Below are positions 45,746 to 57,462 of a stretch of 64,000 bases of DNA, piece by piece (the stretch's first letter is position 1; every line of letters starts with the position of its first letter). The DNA comes from Hypholoma sublateritium FD-334 SS-4 (lineage: Eukaryota > Basidiomycota > Agaricomycetes > Agaricales > Strophariaceae): assembly GCA_000827495.1 (NCBI GenBank), contig KN817518.1, positions 832,405 to 896,404 of the forward strand, given 5' to 3'. A program made the position numbers and the translations under genes. The notes beneath the pieces were generated by a model. That model did no database searches, was not told where the DNA came from, and saw nothing but the letters and a program-made list of their open reading frames with translations.

Positions 45746-46296
45746 TACTTCCCCTTCGTTCGAAATTCGTGTGCTCGAAAACACTTTCAGTGCGGTGGTC
45801 TACCACATCCTGTCACGCTGAGCATGGCACTTTTCCTGGTCGGGATTCAAGAGTACTACTTACTGCTTATCATATCTGCCCCTGTAGTCTGTATCTGCGG
45901 GGAAGAAGTACTCACCTACTTAACACCTACTTGCATTTCTTGGGAAATCAGTTGTACACCCATTTAGATAAATAATGTACAGGGCCTATGTGATGTCAAG
46001 GGCTCTGCATTGCATTCTGTTTGCAATTTGATGACCGCAAGGATTTTTATATACTACATAGTTCACTGCTATGTAATTTTGAGTCAACACAACTCGTCCA
46101 GACTCGTCCCCGATTCGCCTCCGTTTTGGGACTGATATTTGCCTCACGTGACCCAGAAAAGTTTGTGATCGGCAGGGCGGAGTCCGGACAAGACTCTGGA
46201 ATCTGCTATACCGCCTTGAACACTGCACAGGGTGGCCTCCTCGAGTCGCCTTGAGCTGGCCTACATCCATCTAATTAATTATCTCTTGACGACGCG
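45746..46296 (+). promoter_or_regulatory. Promoter region of RPA190
   Basis: 551 bases between same-strand genes; no gene recognised. A CACGTG E-box core within CTCACGTGACCC lies at 46145-46150, about 150 bases upstream of the RPA190 ATG. Confidence 0.45.
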
Positions 46297-49200
46297 ATGA
46301 ACACCTCACACTCTCTCCCATCTACCGTTACAAACGTCTCCTTTTCTTTCCTGACTTCGCAAGATATCCGAAGAATATCTGTCAAGCAGATCGTGAATCC
46401 TGTCCTTCTCGACGATCTCAATAGACCAAATATTGGAGGCCTTTATGACCCTGCTCTTGGACCAAGTGATCACTCAGATATGTATGTTTTTCTAGTTCTC
46501 TCTCTTGTAGCAAAACCAATACATTTCCACAGTTGCTCTACATGCCATCTCACATATTTCACATGTCCAGGCCATTATGGGCACATAGAACTTCCTGCCC
46601 CAGTTTTCCACCCACTTTTCATGGGAAACATGCTTAATCTTCTGAGAGGGACGTGTATGTTTTGCCATCGGTTCAAAATGAGCAGGACGGCGGTATGTTT
46701 TTATTGAACCCCACCCATCTGCCAAGCTGAATTAAATTATGTGCCGCTAGTTGTGGAAGTATGTCGCCAAAATACGACTGCTGGAGCGCGGATTATTAGA
46801 GGCAGCCCAGGGTATTGACGACATACATCTGCGTGTGCGACCAAAAGAAAAGAGGAAACCCGCAAAATCCGGAAATGATCGTGAGACCGATACTAGTGCA
46901 GAGGAAGAGGAAGAAGAAGATGGGCCAGAGGTCCCAGATGAATCTCCGAGCGAATTTATTGCCAGGCTCAACCTCTATGTCGCTATTCATTTAGCTCGCT
47001 CGCCAAAAAACAGCCGCGACTCGTATAAGGACGGGCTTGTGTACCAAGCGCGAAAGGACTTGATCAATGAATTCTTGAAGTCGTGCATGTTGAAGAAATG
47101 TCAGAATAGCGATTGTTCATGGTGAGTTCATGTCATGTTCGCTATTTCAGAATATGTGATTGACCTCTTATGTTAGTCTTGCCTATACCTTCCGAAAAGA
47201 AGGCCATATAAAAGTGATCGAGTACGATCTTTCTACGCGCCAGAAAGCACACTTACACAGGAAGCGGCCTAACGTTCTCCTTGCAGAAAAGTCTGGGTCT
47301 CTTTCCCTGCTCAACAAACCGAAGGGAGCAAATGATGTTGAAATGGTTTCTGATATTGAGGAGGACGAAGAAGAGGACGAGGATGAAGAGGAACTGGAAG
47401 GGGATGATGTCATGAGCGACACCGAAAAAAAGAAAGAGCCTACGCTTCCGAAAGCTGCCAATGGAAAGGTCAAGACTTCAAGGGGTCGCAACGAACGTGT
47501 CATTACGCCGGAAGAATGCCGAGCTCATCTACGGCGATTATTCTACAACGAATCTATCATGTGCGGGCTGGTCTTTGGGCGACATGGACCTTTCGCACTC
47601 CTTTCCCCTGATCAAATTTCCTTCGCGTCGGCAGACATGTTCTTCGTGGACGTCATCCCAGTTGCCCCAACCCGTTTCCGACCTCCTGCGAAGATGGGCG
47701 ACACTCTTTTCGAGCATCCGCAAAACGAACTGCTTTCACGAGTGCTCCAAACATCGTACCGTATGCGAGACTTGAACGTCAATCTTCGTCAACTTTCTCA
47801 AAAGTCCGAGACTTTCGATGAAGTTGAACGGAAGAAAGCCATGACTGCGTTATTGGAAAGATTGGTACAGCTCCAGATTGACGTCAACAGCTTCATGGAC
47901 AGTAGCAAGAACCCTCAAGTTGTTCGTCAAGGAAAGCTGCCACCTGCCGGTGTCAAGCAGGGCCTGGAGAAGAAGGAGGGTCTATTCCGGAAGCATATGA
48001 TGGTGCGTTATGTTATTAATTACATCGTTCGTATGGATCTCATGAAGTTTTCCAGGGGAAACGTGTCAATCACGCCGCACGCTCAGTCATCTCTCCAGAC
48101 GTTAATATTGAACCAAACGAGATCGGTATTCCTCCTGTTTTCGCGCGAAAATTGACCTTCCCCGAGCCGGTCACCCCGGCCAACTTCCATGAGATGCGAC
48201 AACTCGTCATCAATGGTCCTCATATCTATCCCGGAGCTTCTATGGTAGAATTCGAAGATGGTCACCAACAGTCTCTAGTACGGGCATCTTAGTATTTCGA
48301 TATGTTGATGTTCATCGTATATGCACAGGATAAAATACCTCTCGAGCAACGTACCGCCATTGCGAACCAACTTTTGACGCCACAAGACGGTGATAGGGCA
48401 ACTTCTGGACAACATGGACTTTTCACGCGAACGACATCGATCAACAAGAAGGTCTATAGGCATCTACGGGATGGCGATATCTTAATTCTCAATCGACAAC
48501 CGACGCTGCACAAGCCCAGTATGATGACGCACAAAGCGCGGGTTTTGCAGGGAGAAAAGACAATCCGCATGCATTATGCTAATTGGTGAGTGTGAAACTA
48601 CTTCGCCGAGATCACTGTTTACTGTTTATTCAATGCGTTTTGCCTTCAGTAATTCGTACAATGGTAAGGATTAAAGCTGGTTAATTTATGCGATTTTCTA
48701 ATCCCTTTCCCCTTGTTTTAGCTGATTTCGACGGAGACGGTATGATCTGAACTATTATTTGTCGACATCGCAAACACTAATCGTTCATTTCAGAGATGAA
48801 TATCCATTTCCCTCGTCAGTATTATATTGATTGCCGTAACTGCCTCAAATAACGCCCTCTCCAGAGAATCATGTAGCCCGTGCGGAAGGAATGTTCCTTG
48901 CCAACACAGAGAATCAATATCTCGTGCCAACATCTGGAAACCCCATTCGTGGTCTTATTCAGGATCATGTCGTCGCTGGTGTTTGGATGACAAGTCAGAA
49001 TGCATTCTTCGAGCGCGAAGAATATTACCAGTTATTGTATGGGGCACTTCGGCCTGAGGACGAAAGCGATCCTTCGACACGTTTAGTCACTCTGCCGCCT
49101 GCTATCTGGAAACCCAAACCTCTGTGGACAGGAAAGCAAATCGTGAGCCCTATTTACTTTTGATTTAATATAAATGTAAATAACTCTGTCGATAGATCTC

Positions 49201-52200
49201 CACTGTCTTGAAGAATCTCACTCCTTCACGGTACGAAGGTCTTAATCTCACTGGAAAGACCAAAGTTCCGGGTAAACTCTGGGGTAATGATTCACAAGAA
49301 GATAAAGTAGTTTTCATGGACGGCGAGTTGCTGTGTGGTGTCCTTGACAAGGCTGCGTTCGGCGCCTCCGACTATGGTCTGGTTCACTCGGTCTATGAGC
49401 TCTATGGATCTGACATAGCTGGGAAACTTCTTGGAATACTCAGTCGGCTGTTCACAAAGTTCCTCCAACACCGTGCCTTCACTTGTCGGATGGACGATCT
49501 GATGCTTACCCCCTCCGGCGACAAGAAGAGAGTTGACATCCTCAAGGAAGGTTCGATGCTGGGCCAGAACGGCGCCATCGAGAACTTCCCGTCCCTCGCT
49601 GACCTACCCAAGGCGGAGGTTGCCTCTGCTTTGCGGGACCTGCTGGAAGATGTGCTTCGCGATGATAACAAGATGGCTGGGTTGGATATGACGGTCAAGA
49701 CCAAGCTTTCGAAACTTACGTCTGCCATCTCGGATAGCTGCTTGCCTGACGGACTTCTTCGCAAGTTCCCCCACAATCACATGCAGACTATGACGCTTTC
49801 CGGTGCCAAGGGCTCAGCCGTCAATGTGCGCCAAATCTCGTGCGCCCTCGGTCAGCAAGAGCTGGAAGGCCGTCGTGTGCCGGTGATGGTCAGTGGCAAG
49901 ACGCTCCCGTCGTTCAGGCCGTTCGAGACCAAGGCCATTGCTGGTGGTTATGTCGCGAGCCGCTTCTTGACCGGCATCAAGCCCCAGGAGTTTTATTTCC
50001 ATTGCATGGCGGGTCGCGAAGGGTTGATCGATACCGCTGTGAAAACGTCCCGCTCTGGCTACCTGCAAAGGTGTTTGATCAAGCATCTGGAGGGCATTCG
50101 CGTGCACTACGACAACACCGTGCGCGGGAGCGACAACTCGATCTACCAGTTCGCATATGGCGGCGACGCGCTGGACGTGACGAAGCAAAAGCACCTGTAT
50201 CAGTTCGACTTCATCGCGCAGAACAGCGAGACGATGGTGAGACGGCTGAAGCCGTACCAGATCGTCGACATCGTGGACCAGGACACGGCCGTGAACTACA
50301 TGAAGACGGTCCTGGCGAAGTCGAATCGCAAGCGGAAACACGAGTTCGCGCCGGCCCTCTCGCTCTACAATCCGACGAAGTATGTTGGCAGTACATCGGA
50401 AGAATTTGCCACCGCGGTGGAAGCATACATCAAGTCGAAACCAGTCCACATATCTGCGCCTGTTGATGGCAAATACACCTCTCGCAGGGATGCGCTTGGG
50501 GGAAAGAGGTTCCGGAAGTTGATGAATCACAAGTACATGCGGAGTCTGGTCGAGCCGGGCGAGGCTGTTGGCTTGCTTGCGTCACAAGGGTAGGCCCGTT
50601 GCCTCATTTCATCTGTTCCGCTTTAACATGTTGTCCAGTGTGGGTGAGCCGTCGACGCAGATGACCCTCAACACGTTCCATTTTGCCGGTAATGCATTTT
50701 ATTATCATGAAAGCCATCGCATTTCGTGCTAACGGTCACTGCTAGGACATGGTGCCGCCAATGTCACTCTTGGTATCCCGCGTCTGCGAGAAATTGTCAT
50801 GACTGCTTCGCAAAAGCCAAAGACGCCCTCAATGACGATGAAGGTCAAGCCCGGCGTGTCGGAGGCGGACGTCGCGCTCTTCTGCAAGCGCGCGAGCCTG
50901 GTCGCCCTCTCGCAGGTCGTCGACCACGTCACGGTGCAGGAAGAGCTGCGCTCGGAGGGCAGCGCGCGGCGCACGCAGTTCACCGTCGCGCTCCACTTCT
51001 ACCCGAAGGCGGAGTACGAGGAGGAGTACGACCTCGAGGAAGCGGACATCCTCAGCTGCTTCGCGGTGCAGGTCCCGCTGCAGCTCAAGAAGGAGATCAT
51101 CTCCGAGATGAAGAAGCTCGACGCGGACCTGAAGGGCCAGATCGCAGATATGGGGCGGGGCAAGAAGGCAAGTGCGAGGGCGGGCGAGGCGGACGGCGAG
51201 GACGACGACGGCGAGGAGGTGCCGCTGAAGCATAGGGCGGACGACGAGGGGAGCGAGGTGGGCGACGGCGACGCGGACGACGAGAAGCACGCGCGGCAGA
51301 AGAAGCAGCAGGCGACGTACGACAGCGACGACTCGGACGAGGAGGAGGAGGTCGGTGCGTTCGACGACGCGGCGCTGGAGGCGGAGCTCGCGAGCGACGA
51401 CGAGGCGGCCGGCGTGGCGGTGAAAAAGCCGAAGCGGAAGAGCTTCAAGGCGCAGGTCGAATCAGTATCGTCGACGTTCCAGAAACACATGCGGCACTGC
51501 GTTGCATTCGCCTTCGAAGACGGCAAATGCACCTTCCTGCTCGAGGTAAAAAAATTCTATTAGTTCTATGCGATGCATGTTATTCACCCATCTGCAGTTC
51601 CCGCCCGATATGCCGAAGCTGCTGTTCGTGGGTATCATCGAGCGCGCGTGCCGCGCCACCATCATCCGGGAAATCCCTGGAATCTCGGACTGTTTCCAGG
51701 TGAAGGACGACAAGGCGGCGGAGATCAAGGTATGCGATGCGCTCTTCTCACTGGCGTACGACACGCGCACTTACCACCCTCGGCTCGCAGCTCACGACGA
51801 ACGGGTCCAATCTGCGTGGGATGTGGAGCTTTGCCGGCGCGTCCGACGCGGGCATCCTGGAAGAGGACGAGATCTACTCGAACGACATCTACGCGATCCT
51901 GAAGACATACGGCGTCGAGATGGCGCGTGCGGCGATCCTGCGCGAGATGAAGGGCATCTTCGCGGTGTACAGCATTGATGTGAACCGGCGCCACCTCGAG
52001 CTGATCGCGGACTATATGGTGCGTGTGGCGCGCGGCGCGGCAATTTTTTTTTGTGTGACTAAACTCACGATGTGGCACGCGCGCAGACGTTCGAGGGCGG
52101 GTACAAGCCGTTTAACCGCAAGGGCATATCGACGAACCCGTCGCCGTTCTTGAAAGCATCCTACGAGACGACGGCCGCGTTCTTGTCCGACGCCACGTTA

Positions 52201-52323
52201 TTTGGTGATTTTGACGACCTGACGACGCCGTCGGGTAGCATTGTTCTGGGGCGGCCCAACGCAACTGGGACCGGCGTATTCGACGTGGTGATGCCGACTG
52301 CTACTGTAACCGCGGCCGCATGA
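46297..52323 (+). CDS. RPA190: RNA polymerase I largest subunit
   Basis: Predicted catalytic subunit A190 of Pol I, which transcribes the 35S rDNA in the nucleolus. In order: the clamp-core zinc site [18 protein letters not shown] with CMFCHRF; an acidic Pol I-specific insert ([20 protein letters not shown]); the active site [18 protein letters not shown], then [20 protein letters not shown] with three metal-binding Asp; the funnel and bridge region ([20 protein letters not shown]); the trigger-loop area [39 protein letters not shown]; a second acidic jaw insert (51180-51420); and the C-terminal [15 protein letters not shown]. Codons become very GC-rich from about 50.8 kb. Many introns are present, four of them isolating tiny exons around the catalytic motif. 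Confidence 0.95.
48650..48814 (+). other. Three microexons encoding the RPA190 catalytic motif
   Basis: Exons 48650-48663 (14 nt), 48722-48739 (18 nt) and 48794-48814 (21 nt), separated by introns of 58 and 54 nt and flanked by introns 48586-48649 and 48815-48864. Each intron has GT...AG ends. Joined, they give [20 protein letters not shown] in perfect frame with the flanking exons. The middle exon alone supplies ADFDGD. Confidence 0.9.
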
Positions 52324-52796
52324 GCTGCGACAAAAAAAAGTATATACACAGGCCTTTATACTCGCTAGCGCACCAGCCTTAATGCTTCTTGAGAAAACAT
52401 GTTTTTATTTTGTTTCATAAAGTTGGGTAGAAAAGTAGCGCCACATATGTACAAAAAATCGCCGCACCGGGTAGGAGTGGGCAAGCTGTGGCTGGTGTAG
52501 AACGGTGGTTGTGAGATGTATATAATAAGTAACTACAGAGATTGGACAGGAAGATATAGGACACAAGATGGTGCGAGATGTACAAATCGAGGGCATAAAG
52601 GAAGGCATGTCAAATCATAAAGGAATGGAAAAAGTGGTTTAGACCGATCGATGCGCATAGAGATGGCTGAGATTAAGTTATTGAGTGTCTTGGGATGTTG
52701 CAGGGTGCCTTGAAAAAGTTGGAAAAAGTTCTTTGAGGATGTTGAAGGTGGTAAAGTGCCCAGGGGCTGTCGACTGCAGATGTCAAGCCCTCATTT
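52324..52796. other. Convergent 3' flanks, RPA190 / KEN-box protein
   Basis: 473 bases with no recognised gene; presumed 3' UTRs of both genes. Confidence 0.5.
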
Positions 52797-53684
52797 TCAC
52801 AGTCCGTCGGGGTAGCCTTCTCCAATGTCGAGCTCGTCCTTCATGAGCTGGCGCATCCCTTTGTGTATTGTATTCCGTGGCGTCCACATAGGGGACCGCA
52901 TGTCTGACATGCTGCCTCGTGGCGTATCGTGCACCGTGTACGACTTCTTGACCGGCGTGCCCTTTGGCGAAGACATCTCTCCTTTGACGGAAGTTTCTGT
53001 GACTGCCTTGCGCACCCTGCGCCGCGGCGCGATGTTCTCCTTGGTCACCTCGGCGTCGATCTCCATGTCGTCCGGGCTGGGCTCATTCGCAGCAGGCGGA
53101 TACACCACGATGTGCGGGTCCTGGAACACGACGAAGCCGGGATAGTGCACAGAGGTCGGGTCTATCTGGGGTGGCAGCTCGCGCGGGACGAGGGTGAACG
53201 ACGACGACGTCGGCGAGTTCGACGGCGACGGTAGCGTGTCAAAGTCAAAGGGGTCTACCGCCCGCGGTGCGCTGGACGCACGGGGGGCGTCCCGCGGCTT
53301 GATCTCGGGCGACGGGGCGAGGCCCGAGCGCGACGAGGCGGATCTGTGGCCTGTGGAAGTGCCACCCGGCAGCGGCGCGGCGGCGGAGCGCTTCTCCGGG
53401 TCGCCGCCGCTGTTCCGCGGCAGGCCAAAGTCGAGGACGCGTGCGGGGCTGGCGGGGCCCGCGAGGACGTGGCTGAAGCGGCTGGGGGTCGCGAGGGCGC
53501 CGGAGCGGGGGAGCGGGGTCTTGCAGGAGCGGTCGAGGGCGAAGAGGCCCTCCTCGTTGAGGATGCGGCGCTTTGCGGGGCTGAATGGCGTCGGGGCGCC
53601 TGGGGAGTGGGGCCGCTTGGAGGGCCGTGCGGGGAGGAGGAATTGGTCGAGGGGGAGGGGCATGAGGGGGCCTGGGCGGGGCAT
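52797..53684 (-). CDS. Disordered Ser/Pro-rich protein with KEN box
   Basis: Single-exon frame of 295 aa with no recognised fold. It is rich in Pro, Ser, Arg and TP/SP sites (about 20), which suggests phosphorylation by proline-directed kinases. A KEN tripeptide in a basic context (EVTKENIAPRRRVRKA, about residue 215) is a possible APC/C degron. Short blocks that look conserved rather than low-complexity: AKRRILNEEGLFALDRS near the start, HYPGFVVFQDPHIVVYPP in the middle, and the end TIHKGMRQLMKDELDIGEGY. It could be a cell-cycle substrate or inhibitor; this is inference from motifs. The high GC and strong third-position bias support real coding. Confidence 0.7.
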   Translation of the reverse strand: MPRPGPLMPLPLDQFLLPARPSKRPHSPGAPTPFSPAKRRILNEEGLFALDRSCKTPLPRSGALATPSRFSHVLAGPASPARVLDFGLPRNSGGDPEKRSAAAPLPGGTSTGHRSASSRSGLAPSPEIKPRDAPRASSAPRAVDPFDFDTLPSPSNSPTSSSFTLVPRELPPQIDPTSVHYPGFVVFQDPHIVVYPPAANEPSPDDMEIDAEVTKENIAPRRRVRKAVTETSVKGEMSSPKGTPVKKSYTVHDTPRGSMSDMRSPMWTPRNTIHKGMRQLMKDELDIGEGYPDGL

Positions 53685-55275
53685 CTTAATTGGTTGTCGT
53701 CGAGCCTCATTTTTCTAAAAAGTTCAACCCCCCTTGTCACAGACGCGTGACGTAACGTGTTGTTCCCCTAAGCCCTTTGTCACCAGACTCCCACTCTCTC
53801 TCACCTCGAGGAACCTCGCGTCTCTCACTTTCCGGAACCGCTGCTTGAAATTCGAAATGGATGCATACTGGAGTCTGGGATGCAACATGTTCTGAGCAAC
53901 GTTCGAATCCAATTCAAGCATCGGCTTTTGGTGCCACGCTGGCGAAAGCGATGTCGAATGTACGTTCATGCAGCAGCGTACTTGGAGATGGGTTGTGCCG
54001 TGTGCGAGCTGGTAGTGGGTGCCTAAGGTACCTCTATCTCAGTAACTGTATGGGTCATTCAACTCTTTGCTCGCACGCAATGGTTACTACGGCACGCCAA
54101 CTACTCGTCTGGCTGCAATCTTTCTACGCCATTCAGTGTTGGATTACATCGGCCTCGCGGCTCTTTAGACCCATGCTTCTCTCAAAATCGCCTTCACAAT
54201 CCTGAGAGCGCCCTACAAAATCAGATATATGGTTCCTCTGTCTGCCTCTGAAAACTCGTGCATACGCCCCAACGAGATACACATGCTCCTCCGAAGCCAG
54301 CGCGTCTCTCTCTGTATCCAGACATATTCTTTACACCTCCAGCTCTGTAAGTATATGGGTCATTAAACTTTTTGCTCGCACACAATGGCTACTACGAAAC
54401 GCTAACTACATACTGGTCTAGCCGCAATCTCTCTACGCCGTTTTGACGCCGTTTGTTGGATTCGCATCGATCTCGCGACTCTTCAGACTCTTGCTTCTCT
54501 CGAAACCGCCTTCACAATCTTGAGAGCGTCCTCTCAGATATAATGTTTCGGCTGTCTGCCCTTCAGAATACTACCCTATGAAAACTCATACATGAGCCCC
54601 AACTCGATACTCCGAAGCCCGCTCATCTCTCGCTACAACCAGTCATGTCTGTTACACCTACCTGGCAGGTTTTTCGGCCTTGGGCATGGCGACAGTGACC
54701 TACGCTGTTTCCGACTTGAATTTTTGGCATTCACATGTTTTCGGGACTACCCAGGTTGACTACACCGACGGCCCTTGCAGTGGTGGTCCCAGTATATCGC
54801 TGGATACGGTGTCCGCGTGGTCGCTATTGTGGAATATGGTAACGACCATACCTTATATACAACCATAAGTACACTACTCTTTCGATGCCGTGGCAATGGT
54901 CGTACTCACAAGCGGCGCCCCGTACCAAATGCGTGAAAAGTCCTGTAACGTGTTTTCTCTATATCCTAGATGATCAAAATCAACCTCAAGGTCACCCGAC
55001 ATGGCCAGGTTAAACGGTGCAGTCATTCTGAGTACTGAGTGGGATGATACCGAATATTTAGACGCCCGTTGTGCCCCGGCCCGTTCGAACATGTAGCCCG
55101 TCGCGGGAAAGTCAGGCACATGTGCACAACGGACACGTCGCGAGAAACTCCGGGCTTGCTCCGGGCGGTGTGCCACTGTTCCTCAGCCTCAAGGCAATTG
55201 TGCCTTTTCGTTTATTCGGACACCAAGGTTCCTCCAACCCCCCACAAAGTATCGCCTTTGACGTCAGAAAGGGCT
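53685..55275. other. Intergenic, 1.6 kb, holding a degenerate tandem repeat
   Basis: No gene recognised. The centre is occupied by two diverged copies of a roughly 300-base unit (54028-54655). Short open frames (54680-54868 and others) lack motifs and change frame between the copies. Confidence 0.5.
54028..54655 (+). repeat. Diverged direct tandem repeat, about 300-bp unit
   Basis: Copy 1 about 54028-54329, copy 2 about 54330-54655. Shared landmarks in order: TATGGGTCATT, TTTGCTCGCAC, CAATGG.TACTACG, GCAATCT.TCTACGCC, TTGCTTCTCTC or TGCTTCTCTC, CGCCTTCACAATC.TGAGAGCG, TGAAAACTC, CCCCAAC and CTCCGAAGCC. Identity is roughly three quarters by eye, with several indels. No conserved frame. Confidence 0.75.
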
Positions 55276-55731
55276 ATGCATCGATCCTTTGCACTGTCGC
55301 TCCTCTTCCTCGCGGGCCTGCAAATGGTGGCTGGCCAGTTCGAATTCTTCGGAAACATGTTCGGCCAGCAACACCACCAGCAGCAGCAACAGAGATCCGG
55401 TGCCTCGCAATGGGCAGCGTATTCTGATAGCGGTCAGTACCGTGGATGTATCATATTGGCAAAATTATTGACTAGCATCCTACTAGTCTCGTGCTCCAGC
55501 TATCTATGCCCAGAAACGCTGGATTGTGTGGCAAGGCCAATCGACTGTCCCTGCCCCAGTCCAGAGGATATAAAATGCCTCATTCCTGACAGTGAGGGAG
55601 ATGTCGATGAAGCGACGGTCGTTTGCACACGGGGACAGAAAGATTGCAACGAGGTGGAGATGTTAATGAGAAAAGGCGGGGACTCGAAGACGAAAGCGAA
55701 AGCAACAGCGAAGTCAAAGTCGAGAAAATAA
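55276..55731 (+). CDS. LCL2: Lcl2-like secreted protein (long chronological lifespan 2)
   Basis: Predicted 133-aa small secreted protein. Exons 55276-55432 and 55487-55731 (402 nt). A signal peptide ([20 protein letters not shown]) precedes [20 protein letters not shown], a Phe/Gly and Gln-rich stretch typical of the family. The Cys-rich core [20 protein letters not shown] and [13 protein letters not shown] matches the Lcl2 pattern. The tail is unusual: Lys-rich ([15 protein letters not shown]) and cytosolic-looking. In yeast Lcl2 is linked to ER protein quality control and replicative or chronological lifespan; the molecular activity is unknown. Confidence 0.82.
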   Translation: MHRSFALSLLFLAGLQMVAGQFEFFGNMFGQQHHQQQQQRSGASQWAAYSDSGQYRGCIILAKLLTSILLVSCSSYLCPETLDCVARPIDCPCPSPEDIKCLIPDSEGDVDEATVVCTRGQKDCNEVEMLMRKGGDSKTKAKATAKSKSRK

Positions 55732-56381
55732 TGCGCGACCACGATATCGTAACCCACCAAGATATCATTTTGTCAGAGATGTAACTTCTAAGTGCTCAAT
55801 GACATTGACTATTCCCCCTCCTCAACTCTGGGCATTGGCGAGCGGAACTCCGTTCTTATATTAGTACCGTTCAAGATACCATCCTAGGACCTTGCTGTTC
55901 TTCCCAAGGGCGCTGCGGCGGGGGGTGGTGTGCCTCCCAAATAATCTCAAGTGGTCGCACATGAGCTTGCCGCGTTCTCATCTGTGTCAGGCTCCTCCCC
56001 CGAAGCCTCATATTCCTCACGTTGCACTACTTCTTCTTCCGGCCCGAACTTGCACACGGCCCATTTTCGCAGCCTTCTCCCCGGAATCATTTATCAAGAG
56101 ACACCAGAATACTATGTTTCCCAAGGTTCTGCGGTTCAGAGGCCACGACCCGCTGGCCGACGCAGACCGGCTCCAGACGCTAAGTGATAATGCATACAGC
56201 GGGCATTGACTGCCGTTACATGTGAGCTACTTCAGATTTATTTTGATTATTTTGGTGACATCATGCTCATATAGAATTTCTCTTTGTGGGTCGCAGTATC
56301 CCATCGTAGGTTGTAGGAACTCCTATATAAGTTGCGCGTCGCCAGGTTTTTCCCTGCGTCCTGAGTCTCGGCCACGCGAAG
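55732..56381. promoter_or_regulatory. Intergenic between LCL2 and PEBP genes
   Basis: 650 bases without a recognised gene. The open frame 55892-56209 has no motifs. A TATATAA box at 56324-56330 lies about 55 bases upstream of the PEBP start. Confidence 0.5.
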
Positions 56382-57462
56382 ATGTTTTCTAGGCTTATCT
56401 CCGTGCTATTGCTATCCAGATGCGCGTTCGCGCAGATGGATGCCCTCACCAATGTAACGAACGCCTTCTCCATGGCACAGATCGTACCCGACGTCATAGA
56501 TTCATTCACCCCAATGGACCTTTTAAACATTACCTTCACGGACTCAGTGACGACGGAGATGATTAATGTCGACCCAGGTGACCTTTTGACCGAGGAACGT
56601 TAGTATCGTTTTGGAGCTCGTGGAAGTTGGCGTATTGTCTAGATCAAACGCTTACTTCGCCTTTCTAGAAACCGCTGATGAACCCATGTTCATCCTTGAC
56701 ACCAGCACCGACCCAACGGCGGATCCATCGATGAGCAGCACATTTGTCGTAATCATGGTCGACCCGGATGCTCCCACACCACAGATGCCCAACGTCTCTG
56801 AATTTTTGCATTTCCTGGGAGGCGATTTCACGGCCGATAGTACCACCGGACTGCTCACAAATTCCAGTCCTGCTCTGATGGAATTCTTCTCGCCGGGACC
56901 GCCCCCTGGGTCTGATCCTCATAGGTGACCTTATTTTAAACATCTCGAAGTATCACAAGCTCACCAGACACGTATTCGCCTAATTATAATCTAAAGATAC
57001 GTGTTACTAGTATTCAGTCAGCCCGATGACTTCGACACAAATGCGCCGACGTTCGTGAACAGCTCCACGCCGCGGACTAATTTCAGCGCATCCGCCTTTG
57101 CGGAGGCGACCAACCTGGGAGCGCCAATCGCTGGAAACTATTTTCTGGTGGGGCCGCCGGACAATTCGTCGACATCGTCTACGCCGACGACATCCGACAG
57201 CGGGTCCACCCCAACGGACACCAGCACTGACACCGATACGGCCGTCCCGACCGCGACCCCATCTGACTCGTTGCTCCCACTCCCAAGTCCCTCGCCAGCT
57301 TCGTTGACTTCGAATTCAGGAACCAGCACACCACCGTCCTCCGCCACGCTGCCTGCCTCCACCGTGAGCAATACTTCACGTGGACTTTCGGTGCATCGGC
57401 TAGACCACACGTTTGGGCTGGCGGCAATCGCCTTGTCTGCATTGATGGTTTATCTTGCGTAA
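56382..57462 (+). CDS. Secreted GPI-anchored PEBP-family protein
   Basis: Predicted 312-aa protein. Exons 56382-56598, 56669-56924, 56997-57462 (939 nt). After a signal peptide (MFSRLISVLLLSRCAFAQ) comes a phosphatidylethanolamine-binding domain with the ligand-pocket signatures: VVIMVDPDAPTPQ, FLHFLGGDF, and PGPPPGSDPHRYVLLVFSQP. PEBP proteins bind anionic phosphate groups, and fungal relatives include carboxypeptidase Y inhibitor. Here the domain is followed by about 100 Ser/Thr/Pro residues and a hydrophobic C-terminus (LAAIALSALMVYLA), the form of a GPI signal. A wall- or membrane-tethered extracellular PEBP is thus predicted. A decayed copy of its C-terminal domain lies about 0.5 kb downstream. 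Confidence 0.88.

Noticed and set aside
49814..50530. Long antisense open frame (238 codons) within RPA190
   Set aside because: It mirrors the GC-rich, biased codons of the real gene; the protein is His/Arg-rich without motifs.
54680..54868. Short open frame after the tandem repeat
   Set aside because: 62 codons, no motif, not maintained in any splice-consistent extension.
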